A stretch of DNA of 61,576 bases from Chloroflexota bacterium (lineage in GTDB: Bacteria > Chloroflexota > Dehalococcoidia > Dehalococcoidales > JACQON01). Made by a program: the position numbers and the translations under genes. Below the pieces are notes generated by a model, which searched no databases, was not told the DNA's origin, and saw nothing but the letters and a program-made list of their open reading frames with translations. The stretch covers positions 1 through 61,576 of the forward strand of contig JACQON010000014.1 of NCBI GenBank assembly GCA_016202545.1, in the 5' to 3' direction. Positions 17,385 through 26,090 of the stretch are shown here, piece by piece; within the stretch, counting starts at the first letter, position 1; the number at the start of each line of letters is the position of its first letter.

Positions 17385-18707
17385 TCATCCGGGGTGGCGG
17401 CGGTGCGCGGGTAAGGTCATGGCTGCCGCCACGCCCAGGGAACCGGCTATCATGGCTGCCAGGATGGCCCAGGTATATGTGCCGGTCCAGTCAAATATCG
17501 CACCACCCAGCCAGCCGCCTGCCGCCATTCCCAGCATGGCGCCGGCTATTTGATAAGCATAGATAGTGTTTAGCGGGGCACGTGTACCGTAGTACTGGCG
17601 ATTATAGATGGGAAAGCCGACCATTTCTCCGCCGTAGCCCTGTGCGAATATGAAAGCAAAGGCGTAGAAGGATGCCAGGTGGCTGGCGTTGAGCAAAAAC
17701 AGCATGGGAAGAGTCTGGAGGAGTAGCGTGACTGCCAGCGTGAACCTTCCTCCTTTCGCCTGGGCCAGCAATGACATTCCCAGGCGGCTGATTACGGAGG
17801 CGGCCGATATCATGCTCAGTATCCCGGCGGCTGGTATGCTGGGAATGCCGGCAAAGATGGCGATGGAGACCACATGGGCCATCGGTATGGAGTGTCCCAC
17901 GCATCCCAGGGCGTGAACGATGGTCAGGGACCAGAAGCTGGACATCGTCAATATACTGGTTAAAACCGGAGCTGCGGTCGGATGCCCCGGGACGGATGAC
18001 GGCGTTTCGGCTGGTAGCCCTCCGAAAGGGGATAGCCCCTTTTGCCCGGGGTGGTCTCTGAGTAAGGAAGCGCTCCCCAGCATCAAGGCCCCGCTGATGA
18101 GACCGAAGATAACGAAGGTGCTGCTCCAGCCTGCGGTTTGGATAGACCAGCTCAGGAGCGGGGAGAACACCGCCGGCCCCAGGCTCAAACCAGTCCACAT
18201 CAGCCCCATAGCCAGGCCAAGCCTCTGGTTGAACCACCGTGTTATTATCACCGGCAGCAGGGTTATGAAAACGGATGAGCTTATTCCATTGATAAGCACG
18301 CCGAAGTAAAGCTGGAATTGCCAGATGCGGGTGACGGTGGCATTCAGCAGCATGCCGATGGTGAAGATAATGGCGCTTGCCATCACGATGCGGCGGGAAC
18401 CGATGCTTTCCGCCAGCCGTCCCGCCACCAGCACCAACGGTATGCCGACCAAAAACTGGAGGGTATAAGCGAATGAGATGGCGCCGCGACTCCAGCCGTA
18501 CTGCTCCACCAGGGGGTCAACCAGTACCCCAAAGGAGAATATCGCTCCTGAACTGATGGCGAACATCAGCGTTGTGCTGGCCAGGATTATCCAGGCATAG
18601 TGGGGACGATTGTGCCGACTTGGCAGCAAGTTATGACGCTTCAGCATATCGTGTATGGCAGGCCTGGTATCATACGGGGTTACATCTTTATCCCGTATCT
18701 CTCCCAC
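17385..18707 (-). CDS. MFS transporter (OFA/monocarboxylate type)
   Basis: Twelve hydrophobic segments in about 420-440 residues, major facilitator fold, closest in pattern to the oxalate/formate antiporter and monocarboxylate transporter groups (AGRLAESIGSRRI loop 2-3; GWSRGAISFAYTLQFLVGIP). It probably moves an organic acid across the cytoplasmic membrane. The start is unclear: GTG 18707 lies inside the UbiD-like fragment (18680-18781), while ATG 18647 would begin just before the first basic segment. Neither has a strong ribosome-binding site. It lies about 80 bases upstream of the thiolase-like gene on the same strand. Confidence 0.8.
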   Translation of the reverse strand: MGEIRDKDVTPYDTRPAIHDMLKRHNLLPSRHNRPHYAWIILASTTLMFAISSGAIFSFGVLVDPLVEQYGWSRGAISFAYTLQFLVGIPLVLVAGRLAESIGSRRIVMASAIIFTIGMLLNATVTRIWQFQLYFGVLINGISSSVFITLLPVIITRWFNQRLGLAMGLMWTGLSLGPAVFSPLLSWSIQTAGWSSTFVIFGLISGALMLGSASLLRDHPGQKGLSPFGGLPAETPSSVPGHPTAAPVLTSILTMSSFWSLTIVHALGCVGHSIPMAHVVSIAIFAGIPSIPAAGILSMISAASVISRLGMSLLAQAKGGRFTLAVTLLLQTLPMLFLLNASHLASFYAFAFIFAQGYGGEMVGFPIYNRQYYGTRAPLNTIYAYQIAGAMLGMAAGGWLGGAIFDWTGTYTWAILAAMIAGSLGVAAAMTLPAHRRHPG

Positions 18708-18781
18708 TGGGCTTCTACCCTGGCCAGTAGCTGCCTTTTTTCCAATAGGGCCATAAACTCCCTTAAGTCCCGGTATGCCAT
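18680..18781 (-). pseudogene. UbiD decarboxylase N-terminal fragment (33 codons)
   Basis: ATG at 18781 with a strong AGGAG eight bases upstream opens a 33-residue frame beginning MAYRDLREFMALLEK, ending at TAA 18680. The complete UbiD at 59990 starts MAYYKDLREHLKALEANNK, so this is clearly the N-terminus of a UbiD-family gene whose remainder is missing. The following sequence switches to the MFS transporter frame. It is probably a deletion remnant. A translated micro-protein is possible because the initiation signals are intact. Confidence 0.7.
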
Positions 18782-18810
18782 AGCCTGTTCTCCTTTTTAC
18801 CTCCCCATCC

Positions 18811-18906
18811 CTACTGAAGATTTAGCATCCGCCTGGCATTGCCTGCGAAGAGCATTTTTTTATGCGCATCCGATATGCTTATCGCTCCATATCCTCTACC
18901 GGCGGC
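18811..18906 (-). pseudogene. Amidohydrolase C-terminal remnant
   Basis: A short open stretch ending at TAG 18811-18813 encodes SDAHKKMLFAGNARRMLNL. This resembles the C-terminal end of amidohydrolase-2/ACMSD-family proteins (final helix of the ENARRLLNL type). An in-frame TAA lies just upstream and there is no start, so only the tail of the gene survives. It lies directly before the UbiD fragment on the same strand; amidohydrolase-UbiD neighbours are plausible functional partners. Confidence 0.5.
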
Positions 18907-19061
18907 TTATTTTGCTCGCAGCAGCCAGGTTCACCATGATGACCGCAGCAGTCTTGTCGCCGACGAATCTTGATGAAATTGTTGCGGAAAAGAAGGTACA
19001 CTTTTCGACGAAAGGGCATCTGGACTGACATGTTCGACAGGAAAGCCTTTAAGCTGGGCAT
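18879..19061 (-). CDS. Cys-rich small protein with CCGHxGEPGC motif
   Basis: Sixty-residue protein from ATG 19061, which has GGAG nine bases upstream (the frame is open to 19097). The middle is basic and hydrophobic (MPFRRKVYLLFRNNFIKIRRR). The C-terminal part carries CCGHHGEPGCC, four Cys and two His in eleven residues, a likely metal-binding knuckle. I believe similar RR..CCGxxGxPGC small proteins occur in other anaerobes but know no function. It ends 28 bases inside the amidohydrolase remnant on the same strand, in another frame. Confidence 0.55.
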   Translation of the reverse strand: MPSLKAFLSNMSVQMPFRRKVYLLFRNNFIKIRRRQDCCGHHGEPGCCEQNKPPVEDMER

Positions 19062-19230
19062 TGCCGTGCGCTCCGTATCGCAATGGTCTCTGTACAAATA
19101 GGGCCCGATTTACCTAAATTTAGACCCACATCGTGGTTTTGTCAAATTTATCAGTAGTCCTGGGCACGGCTCTTATGCCGTGCTAGCGCGGAGGCCGCCT
19201 GGATAGGGCCTGCTGATATGAGCGTTGAAA

Positions 19231-20034
19231 TCAACTTGCCAAACCGGCCAGATTTACGCTTAAGTCTGGATTGAGGAGGTAAATATGGGAGTCCTCCGGG
19301 CGATAGGCCATGTTTATCGACCTTATCTCGACGCCCGCCAGGGAGGCGTCCAGCAGCAGCTCACACAGCTCGGCGTCGGCGGACCAGTCCGTCTTGAAGG
19401 CGGTCACATCGGGCAGGGCGGCGATGAACAGTATGATGGCCCTGCCCCCTCCCCGGACATGCTCTGTTAGCTGCCTGATATGTCTTCTTCCCCTGGAGGT
19501 AGGACAGTCGGGATACATGGCGTAGCGTCCTTCTCTGAGCACGGCGCTTTTGACTTCCAGATAGGCCTTATCTCCCGCGCATTCCAGCAGATAGTCGATA
19601 AGGGAATCGCCCAGACTGGCGTTTTTCTTTATCACCCGGCATCCCTTTAGCCAGGGGATAGCTGCCGCCTCCAGCGACCTCTCGAAGGCCTGCATCTGTA
19701 GCTGGGTGTCGATGATAGCGGCCATACCGTCTTCGGCCACAGCGAATAGCCGGCAGTCGGTCTTGGCGCCTTTTTCTTTTTTAACGCAGAACGCCCGTTT
19801 GCCCTCAACCAGGAACTGGTGCAGCCTTCCGGTGTTGTTTATGGAGGCGCGGTGACAATCCCCTTCGAGCCGTACTTCCACGACAAACCGGTTTATCCGG
19901 CCGACAAGGCGGCATTCAACGGCGCCCTGGACGCCGAGAGCTCTGTATGTTTTGTCTCCATTCATATCGGCACGAAAATGAGGTTCTATGTGTGATACTG
20001 TAGCTGGTTTCAGGCGGATGCCCATCTCCTTCAT
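19231..20034 (-). CDS. sfsA: SfsA-family DNA-binding/nuclease protein
   Basis: SfsA family (sugar fermentation stimulation; OB-fold plus restriction-endonuclease-like domain). Typical marks are VECRLVGRINRFVVEV, NNTGRLHQFL, the PD-(D/E)xK-like SLGDSLIDYLL...YLEVKSAVLREG with catalytic E-V-K, YPDCPTSRGRRHIRQL, and GVEIRSINMAYRP at the end. The protein is 267 residues against a usual 230-245. The extra length is an N-terminal extension of about 30 residues before the OB-fold, so the start could lie downstream (ATG 19965). The family's role is unsettled between regulator and nuclease. Confidence 0.85.
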   Translation of the reverse strand: MKEMGIRLKPATVSHIEPHFRADMNGDKTYRALGVQGAVECRLVGRINRFVVEVRLEGDCHRASINNTGRLHQFLVEGKRAFCVKKEKGAKTDCRLFAVAEDGMAAIIDTQLQMQAFERSLEAAAIPWLKGCRVIKKNASLGDSLIDYLLECAGDKAYLEVKSAVLREGRYAMYPDCPTSRGRRHIRQLTEHVRGGGRAIILFIAALPDVTAFKTDWSADAELCELLLDASLAGVEIRSINMAYRPEDSHIYLLNPDLSVNLAGLAS

Positions 20035-20137
20035 GGTGAAATCCTGGAGGCTGTCGGAAAACTCCCTTACGGAGACAGCGGATTTACCACGGCGCGGCGC
20101 CGGTCTCCGTCACACGAAGGAGGGCTTATCCGTGGGG

Positions 20138-20557
20138 TTAGTCGGGTACTTCCTGCACCTGATAGGCCAGGGCATTGGTGGGACACCAGGCAACGCACAT
20201 TGGCAGCTCTGGCCCCGGCTCACCGCACATGTCGCATTTCAAGGGGATGCCGGCAGCATCAGGCTCCTGGAACTGGCGCCGCGACGGGCAGGCGGCGCGA
20301 CAAAAAGAGCAGTCGCCGTATTCCTTGCCATTGATTACCAGGGTAGTCCTGCCGGGGCATTCAACCTCGGAATATGGCCCGGCAAGCACCGGGACGTACA
20401 CTCCGTTTTCCTTGTCCTCAAAGACCCGGATGCGGGCGCCGCTGGGGTTGATGTTGCTGTACTGCACTTCAGCGTGGTACGCTGAGCATATCATCTCGCA
20501 TATGCGGCAACCGGTGCACTTATTAACGTCGATGTTTATCCTCTTTATCTTCTTCAT
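20138..20557 (-). CDS. 4Fe-4S ferredoxin-like electron carrier for AOR
   Basis: 139-residue multi-cluster ferredoxin of the DMSOR-beta type. Cys motifs in order are CTGCRICEMICSAYH, CPGRTTLV, CSFCRAACPSRRQF, CDMCGEPGPELPMCVAWCP. That gives enough cysteines for up to four 4Fe-4S clusters, of which the last two motifs look complete. It lies 45 bases downstream of the aldehyde:ferredoxin oxidoreductase gene on the same strand and should accept its electrons. GAGGGG precedes the ATG. Confidence 0.88.
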   Translation of the reverse strand: MKKIKRINIDVNKCTGCRICEMICSAYHAEVQYSNINPSGARIRVFEDKENGVYVPVLAGPYSEVECPGRTTLVINGKEYGDCSFCRAACPSRRQFQEPDAAGIPLKCDMCGEPGPELPMCVAWCPTNALAYQVQEVPD

Positions 20558-20602
20558 GGCTTCCCCTCTGCGTCTTGTCTGGCATGGGCCGGGTCCTGGC
20601 GC

Positions 20603-22597
20603 TCAAGACCTCGTGGCTGCTTCGCCTGTCTCCAGTGATGCGTATTCCTCCAGACTGTCAGCCACGTCTTCCAGCCCCAGTTCCTCCAGCCTGGCCCTGG
20701 TGGGGATGGCCGTCTTCAGGTCGCAGCCCCGCAGTCGGTAATACTCGTCCAGGACGGCGTCGTAGTTTTCCTTCTTCAGGGGGAGCTGCTCATGATTGAA
20801 CATGGGGTTGGGCTTGCCGTATTTCAACTGCCACCACAGGAAGAATGGGTAGTCGTCAAGCCTTCTCTTTCCCTCGCGGTTGTTATAGGCTCGTTCGATA
20901 AGGAGTTCCCGCTCGGCTGTCTTAGCTAAATCGTCGGCGGTGAAGTCCTCCCCGGTAGCTGCGGTGACGATTTGGGCAAAGATTGACAGGTCCATGCCGG
21001 AGACAATCAAGTTGAACTTGGTGGCGAATTTGCATATCCCGGTGATGTCAGCCATCATCATCATGTTTTCCTGGTCATAGACGACTCGTGCCCACCTGGG
21101 CTCCTTGGCCCACGGGTCGCCGGTAAATAGCGTGGCGTCACCATATCTTTCCTGGCCTATCTTGGCCAGCAGCTCACGGGTTATACCCCACTCGGCACGT
21201 ACATCAGGAGCAAACAGGCTGGTGCCGCCGGTGAGATGGTCAAAACCGCGGGTGGCTACATTGTGGCCCAGGGTGTAGTGAAGGCTGGTGGCTATGCCGG
21301 GGCTAAAGCCATAGGTGTGAAATCCCTTGTTGTGGGCGGCGAACATCTCGGAGCCCCTGCCCACCTTCTGGGCCGCCCCGGCCGGGTAATCGGCCAGCAC
21401 GTCGCCGAAACCTTCCCTGTAGGCCATTTGCCGTGTCAGTTCCAGGATAGCCTCTTCGTTGCCCTCGGTCACCTCTATGCCGCCGGTATCCTCTTTGCTG
21501 ATAATGCCGCGCTTATATAGCTCCATAGCCCAGGTTATTGCCGGGCCGACCGAGCTGTTGCTCAGGCCCAGTTGATTACACAGGTTGTTGTACTGGGTCA
21601 GGAAGGGCGCGCTGTTCGTCTTCCAGTTGAGGCCGAAGACCTGGACGAAACCCTCCAGCCCTTCACCCCTGGTGCCCTTGTATTTGCCCTCTTTGACATT
21701 TAAGAAATGGCTGCAGTGCAGCGGGCACCCGTGGCAGGCGAGGTGCTTCTCAACCAGCGGTTCAAAGCCCTTCTCCTCTATACCCTCCATGCGCACCCCG
21801 CCGGTCTGATGTTTCCCTGATGGCGAGCGGCTGAGGGCGCTGCCGACCCAGCCTATGGTGCCCCACTCTCTGACGCTGTCATACATGGGGTCAGTCTCAA
21901 GGCTCTTGCGTAGCTCCTGGCAGAGTTGCAGGAACTCCGCCGGCCTGGCGATATTGACGCCCTTGTTGCCCCGGAGCATTATCGCCTTCAACCTCTTTGA
22001 ACCCCAGACAGCGCCGGGGCTGCCCGCCGCCAGGGCGCGGGCCAGGCCGTTCATCACACATGCCGCCAGGCTGAGGTTCTCCCCACCTGGCCCTATCACC
22101 AGGGTGGCTATGTCAGTGCCAACTGCCCTGTTTGACTCGCGGAGTAGGCGGTCGGTGGCCCATACGTCTTGCCCCCACAGGTGACTGGCGTCTCGCAGCT
22201 CCACGTTATCGTCTTCTATCCACAGGTAAACGGGCTTATCCGCCTGTCCCTTGATGATTATCAGGTCGTATCCCGCCCACTTCATCTGCGGGCCGAAGTT
22301 GCCCCCCACGTTGCTGCGGCTTATTATTCCGCTCATCGGGGATTTCGCCGTCATCTCGCATCTGCTGGACGCTGGCGATAATGTCCCGCTCAACGGCCCC
22401 TGGCTGAGGATAATGACGTTGTCAGGGCTGAGGGCGCTGACTTCGGGTGGGACTTCATTAAAGAGTATCCTGGCGCCGAAGCAACTGCCGCCTACGTACT
22501 TCTTGGCCCACTCCCTGTCCAGGCTCTCCGCCTCGATTTCCCCGCTGCTGAGGTCTACCCGCAGCACTTTTCCTGCCCAACCGCATGATGAACCCAT
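20603..22597 (-). CDS. Aldehyde:ferredoxin oxidoreductase (tungsten-pterin)
   Basis: Oxidises an aldehyde to a carboxylate, or reverses it, reducing ferredoxin with a W-bis-pterin and a 4Fe-4S cluster. The 664-residue protein has the AOR N-domain (GKVLRVDLSSGEIE, YVGGSCFGARIL) and cluster ligands C288, C291 and C295 at the same numbering as the Pyrococcus enzyme, with C522 as the likely fourth ligand. NVGGNFGPQMKWAGYD binds pterin. GGGAGGA precedes the ATG. A promoter with an extended -10 lies at 22678-22686. The ferredoxin gene follows. Substrate unknown. Confidence 0.94.
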   Translation of the reverse strand: MGSSCGWAGKVLRVDLSSGEIEAESLDREWAKKYVGGSCFGARILFNEVPPEVSALSPDNVIILSQGPLSGTLSPASSRCEMTAKSPMSGIISRSNVGGNFGPQMKWAGYDLIIIKGQADKPVYLWIEDDNVELRDASHLWGQDVWATDRLLRESNRAVGTDIATLVIGPGGENLSLAACVMNGLARALAAGSPGAVWGSKRLKAIMLRGNKGVNIARPAEFLQLCQELRKSLETDPMYDSVREWGTIGWVGSALSRSPSGKHQTGGVRMEGIEEKGFEPLVEKHLACHGCPLHCSHFLNVKEGKYKGTRGEGLEGFVQVFGLNWKTNSAPFLTQYNNLCNQLGLSNSSVGPAITWAMELYKRGIISKEDTGGIEVTEGNEEAILELTRQMAYREGFGDVLADYPAGAAQKVGRGSEMFAAHNKGFHTYGFSPGIATSLHYTLGHNVATRGFDHLTGGTSLFAPDVRAEWGITRELLAKIGQERYGDATLFTGDPWAKEPRWARVVYDQENMMMMADITGICKFATKFNLIVSGMDLSIFAQIVTAATGEDFTADDLAKTAERELLIERAYNNREGKRRLDDYPFFLWWQLKYGKPNPMFNHEQLPLKKENYDAVLDEYYRLRGCDLKTAIPTRARLEELGLEDVADSLEEYASLETGEAATRS

Positions 22598-22677
22598 TAC
22601 TGTCCTCCCCCTTATCAGGTTTGATGCTGGCGCAACTGCCTGCCAGTGCGCTTGCCCCTCTTCAGTCTTGTATGTTG

Positions 22678-22686
22678 ATTATAGCA
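22678..22686 (-). promoter_or_regulatory. Extended -10 promoter of the AOR operon
   Basis: Read on the minus strand, TGCTATAAT (TGn plus a consensus TATAAT at 22683-22678) lies 80 bases upstream of the AOR start. No good -35 hexamer is seen, as is usual for extended -10 promoters. Confidence 0.5.
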
Positions 22687-22780
22687 TTTTTGGCGTTACT
22701 TAGGTCTTATAAAAATTAAGTATATGTACGGCGGGCACGGCTGTCAACCCTACCCCCTGATGGTATTGTCATAAAAGTGC

Positions 22781-22809
22781 TTGACGCCGCTTCTGGCTTG
22801 CCCTATCAT
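22781..22809 (+). promoter_or_regulatory. Sigma-70-type promoter of the cupin gene
   Basis: TTGACG (22781-22786), exactly 17 bases, TATCAT (22804-22809). The start codon at 22854 follows an AGGAGG, giving a leader of roughly 38 bases. Confidence 0.6.
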
Positions 22810-22853
22810 ACCAGCATCTAGCAAATCTATTATAGGAGTATAGGAGGGCAACC

Positions 22854-23240
22854 ATGTCTATCAAGCTATACAAAGTTGCTGAGAAGGTGGGCACTGGCGA
22901 ATGGAAGTTCCCCGTCGAGAAGCACAGGCTCTATGACACCTTGTTCAAAGGGTCCGACTTCCGATTTAAGGACTTTGTCACCGCCAAAGACTCCTGGGGC
23001 ATGTGCACCGCCGGCGTGGGGACTTTAACTAAAGGGGAGTTCGACTGGGACTGGAAGTATGACCAGGTCATCTTCGTGCTCCAGGGGGAGATGGTTATAG
23101 AGGACAAGGATGCTAAGAAGGTTTTCTCGGCCAAGCCGGGGGACATATATATGTGTTCGCGGGGGACGCGCACCAGGATTCGGGGCGTATGGACGGTGTT
23201 CTATGTCACCATGCCGCCCTGGGAGTTCCTCTACCCCTGA
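22854..23240 (+). CDS. Cupin-domain protein (EutQ-like)
   Basis: Single cupin barrel of 128 residues. The central segment VIFVLQGEMVIEDKDAK and AKPGDIYMCSRGTRTRI match the two cupin motifs, but the usual metal-binding histidines are mostly absent: the first motif has no HxH and the second has Cys/Arg. This resembles the EutQ and dimeric C-terminal cupin groups. AGGAGG sits at good distance and its own promoter precedes it. It is monocistronic and divergent from AOR. Function unknown; a small-molecule isomerase or binding role is possible. Confidence 0.72.
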   Translation: MSIKLYKVAEKVGTGEWKFPVEKHRLYDTLFKGSDFRFKDFVTAKDSWGMCTAGVGTLTKGEFDWDWKYDQVIFVLQGEMVIEDKDAKKVFSAKPGDIYMCSRGTRTRIRGVWTVFYVTMPPWEFLYP

Positions 23241-23437
23241 ACCGATTGAAGCAGGTACAGGTTCACGATACCGTTTAGCAACCTATCCCCCTTTTAAAAT
23301 CCCCCTTCTGCTATCGGAGGGCCTGGTGAATGGACAGCGCTTAGAGGGGACCACCGTACTGTTTCTCACAGGTACGCGTGCTGAGGAGGGGAGAGATACA
23401 GATGAAGATTGACGTGAGAAACCTGTCCGCGATGTGG

Positions 23438-24079
23438 TTATTTTCGGCGTCCTGCTCCGAGGTGGCTCTTAAACCACCTGGCCGCGAGCTTAGCGACTTC
23501 CTCTAAGGCTCCCGGCTCTTCGAAAAGATGGCTTGCGCCGGGGACAAGGGACAGTTCTTTTTCCGCGTTGATTTTCCTCAGCGCCTCTTGGTTGATTTGG
23601 AGAATGGGCAGGTCACGACCGCCAACGATGAAGAGCGTCGGCGCTTTGACGCGATGCAGGAAATCGGCGGCCAGGTCAGGGCGTCCTCCACGCGAGACAA
23701 CGGCGGCAACTTCTGGCTTTTGCGCCGCAGCAACAAGCGCCGCGGCCGCTCCGGTGCTGGCACCGAAATAGCCCATGTCCAGGTCAGAAGTGCTGGCGTT
23801 GTCCTTCACCCAGTCAGTCGTCCCGACAAGTCGGCGGGCAAGCAGGCCGATATCAAAGCGTAGTCGGGCGGATTGAATGTCCTCCTGCTCCTCCTCGGGC
23901 GTCAGAAGGTCAAACAGCAGGGTCGCCAGCCCGGCATCACGCAGCACCCGCGCCACGTATTGATTTCTGGGGCTGCGCCGGCTGCTGCCGCTGCCATGAG
24001 CGAAGAGCACAATCCCGGAGGCGTTCTCCGGTATGCCGAGGTTTCCTTGCAGGGTGATTTCGCCTATTGAAATCTGCAT
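23438..24079 (-). CDS. Dienelactone-hydrolase-like alpha/beta hydrolase
   Basis: Alpha/beta hydrolase of about 213 residues with FAHGSGSSRRSPRN (oxyanion region), nucleophile elbow GASTGAA (Ser), and GGRDLP plus GASHLFEEPG carrying the Asp and His of the triad. Upstream lies a phosphoribosyltransferase on the same strand. In many bacteria these two domains occur as one fused protein, so they probably act together. I chose ATG 24079 (GGGAG seven bases upstream); the frame also opens at 24121. The substrate of the pair is unknown. Confidence 0.78.
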   Translation of the reverse strand: MQISIGEITLQGNLGIPENASGIVLFAHGSGSSRRSPRNQYVARVLRDAGLATLLFDLLTPEEEQEDIQSARLRFDIGLLARRLVGTTDWVKDNASTSDLDMGYFGASTGAAAALVAAAQKPEVAAVVSRGGRPDLAADFLHRVKAPTLFIVGGRDLPILQINQEALRKINAEKELSLVPGASHLFEEPGALEEVAKLAARWFKSHLGAGRRK

Positions 24080-24145
24080 CGGACGCTCCCTTCCCCCCCG
24101 CCGTACTGTTTCTTTGTTCATTTGAGTACCCCCGAATGCTGTGGT

Positions 24146-24838
24146 TTACTCCTCCACTTTCACCTCTCCCCTGTGTTGCGTATTTTTCAGGATTTCCAGG
24201 ACCTCTTCGTCATCAACGGGGTAAAACTGCAGGTAGAACTGGCCGACGGCAGAAAAGGATGGTGGGGCGCGCAGGCAAATCATTTCATCGACATCTTTGG
24301 CCAATTTCGTTATCGTGTCCTCAGGGCCTACCGGCAGGGCGGCCACCAGCTTCCTGGGATGCTCCAGTCGCACCGCCCATAGCGCCGCCTGGGTGGTGGC
24401 GCCGGTGGCCACGCCATCGTCAGCCACGATGACCGTTCTCCCCGTCAGCGGTATCTTGGGGCGAACCAGTCGAAACATCTCATTGCGGCGCTTGATTTCA
24501 GCGAGCTGCTGCGTCCTTTCAGCCTGGATGTGGGCGTCATCTATTTCCAACGAGCGTACTACGCTTTCGTTGAGGAACACCCTGCCGTCTTCGGCCACCG
24601 AGCCCATGGCAAGCTCGGCATATCCTGGAGTGCGCAGCTTACGCGCCAGCACGATATCCAGCTCGGCATCCAGAGCAATGGCCAGTTGGCGGGCTACGAC
24701 TATGCCGCCGCGTGGTATGCCAAGCACCACAGCTCCCTGTCCGCGATACTCAGCCAGTTCGCCGGCGAGGAGTCTTCCCGCCTCCTGGCGGTCTCTAAAA
24801 GGCCTTTCGCTATATGACAGTATGCGTGCTTTTGTCAT
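24146..24838 (-). CDS. Phosphoribosyltransferase-family protein
   Basis: Type I PRTase fold of 230 residues: the PRPP loop VIVADDGVATGATTQAAL lies near residue 135, and LGIPRGGIVVARQLA is the N-terminal loop. It is the free-standing form of the PRTase half of the PRTase-dienelactone hydrolase fusion family. Its ATG overlaps the stop of the VOC gene by four bases, and the hydrolase gene follows. The nucleobase or other acceptor cannot be told from sequence. Confidence 0.82.
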   Translation of the reverse strand: MTKARILSYSERPFRDRQEAGRLLAGELAEYRGQGAVVLGIPRGGIVVARQLAIALDAELDIVLARKLRTPGYAELAMGSVAEDGRVFLNESVVRSLEIDDAHIQAERTQQLAEIKRRNEMFRLVRPKIPLTGRTVIVADDGVATGATTQAALWAVRLEHPRKLVAALPVGPEDTITKLAKDVDEMICLRAPPSFSAVGQFYLQFYPVDDEEVLEILKNTQHRGEVKVEE

Positions 24839-25440
24839 CGGCGTGGCGTTTCCTGGGAAGTTTTCTTACCATGAAAAAGCTCGCTTCCGGCGCCAGGGTA
24901 TACTATGCGCTCTGAAGCTGGCGTGAGCCTGGTGACCGCGGGCCATACCCCCGGCTGAGGCCCGGCGCCCTTCATGGCGGCGCTGGTGGGTGTTTTGTCC
25001 TTCATCTGAGGGTTCCTCCGGATGTCTGCCCCCTCCACGTTATGGGAGAACTCAATGGGGATGCCGTTCGGGTCATGGGCGTAAATAGAATGAATAAAGC
25101 CGTGGTCAATGACATCGGATACCGGGAACTCAGCGGTCTCCAGCTTGTCTTTCAGCTCCCAGAGGTCGTCCTCGGTTTCAACGCCGAAGGATACATGGTC
25201 GAAGATGAAGGGGCCTCCTACCGGGCGGCCATGCTCCTTTTTGGTCACGGGCTGAACTCCCGGCCACTCGAAAAAGGCGAGGAGGTCGGTCTCGGAAATT
25301 TGAAAGAAGTAGTGCCGGTAGCCCGGCTGGCCCAGCCCGGCAACCAGCCGCATCCCCAGCAGGTCCCTCCAGAAACGGATGGTCTTATCCATGTCTCCGG
25401 TGGCCATCGCCAGGTGGTTTACGCCGTTAAACGTTATCAT
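24835..25440 (-). CDS. VOC-family (glyoxalase/bleomycin-resistance) protein
   Basis: Vicinal-oxygen-chelate fold. The N-terminal half (residues 1-65) has VNHLAMATGDMDKTIRFWRD with the metal His, and the second half has FDHVSFGVET and DPNGIPIEFS with the Glu ligand. A roughly 60-residue C-terminal tail of low complexity follows. GGAGGG precedes ATG 25440. The gene is coupled by overlap to the PRTase gene. It could be a dioxygenase-, lyase- or epimerase-type VOC enzyme; not resolvable here. Confidence 0.78.
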   Translation of the reverse strand: MITFNGVNHLAMATGDMDKTIRFWRDLLGMRLVAGLGQPGYRHYFFQISETDLLAFFEWPGVQPVTKKEHGRPVGGPFIFDHVSFGVETEDDLWELKDKLETAEFPVSDVIDHGFIHSIYAHDPNGIPIEFSHNVEGADIRRNPQMKDKTPTSAAMKGAGPQPGVWPAVTRLTPASERIVYPGAGSELFHGKKTSQETPRR

Positions 25441-25497
25441 GCAGTTCCCTCCGATTTTGCAGGCTCTATGGCTGTGCGTCAGCCGGAGCGCCGCCTG

Positions 25498-25983
25498 CTA
25501 TCCGCCTTTGAGCTTGTTTGCTATATATGTCAGCTCACTGAGATGCCCTTTCTCTTCGTTGACTATCATGTCGATGAGCTCATGCTGCTGCCTGGGGAGC
25601 ATGCCTCGCACCTCTGAATAGAACAGTATGGAGTCCTTCTCAAAGCCGATGCCTATTTGCGCGGCTTCGATGTCCGTCATCGTTTTCCTCGCCAGGGTAT
25701 CTTGAGCCCGCTCCCCGGTGAAGACACTGGAGTCAGCGATGTCCTTGATGTACTTATGGTGCTCTGAGGTATATTCCGGCGCAGGCTGGTAGTCGCCAAG
25801 GTGGTTCAGCATGGTGCGGAATGTATTTTCATGCTCTTTCTCTCTGGCGGCAAGCTGTGTAAAGACATCCTGCACTTTTTTGTCCCCGCTCCGCTGGGCT
25901 ACAGTTTCATAAAAGGCACGTCCGTTCTTCTCAATCTCAATCGCCAGTTCCAGGAACTGCTCGCCGATTGTCCTTTTGGGCAT
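25498..25983 (-). CDS. Ferritin-like diiron (rubrerythrin/YciF-type) protein
   Basis: About 161 residues forming a four-helix bundle with two ExxH-type diiron pairs: EIEKNGRAFYETVAQ plus EKEHENTF, and a second pair in SILFYSEVRGML and NEEKGHLSEL. No rubredoxin-like Cys motif is present. It is likely a peroxide- or iron-handling protein of anaerobes. ATG 25983 has AAGGAG eight bases away; ATG 25989 is also possible. A truncated relative is encoded next upstream. Confidence 0.82.
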   Translation of the reverse strand: MPKRTIGEQFLELAIEIEKNGRAFYETVAQRSGDKKVQDVFTQLAAREKEHENTFRTMLNHLGDYQPAPEYTSEHHKYIKDIADSSVFTGERAQDTLARKTMTDIEAAQIGIGFEKDSILFYSEVRGMLPRQQHELIDMIVNEEKGHLSELTYIANKLKGG

Positions 25984-26090
25984 TCCCATCGCTCCTTAAA
26001 TTATTTTTATACCATATTGACTGTGTCGCCCCGACTAGGGCTGTCCGGCTCATCGCCTTCGGGCAACCTGGCGGCTTGTCTCGGTGCCGA

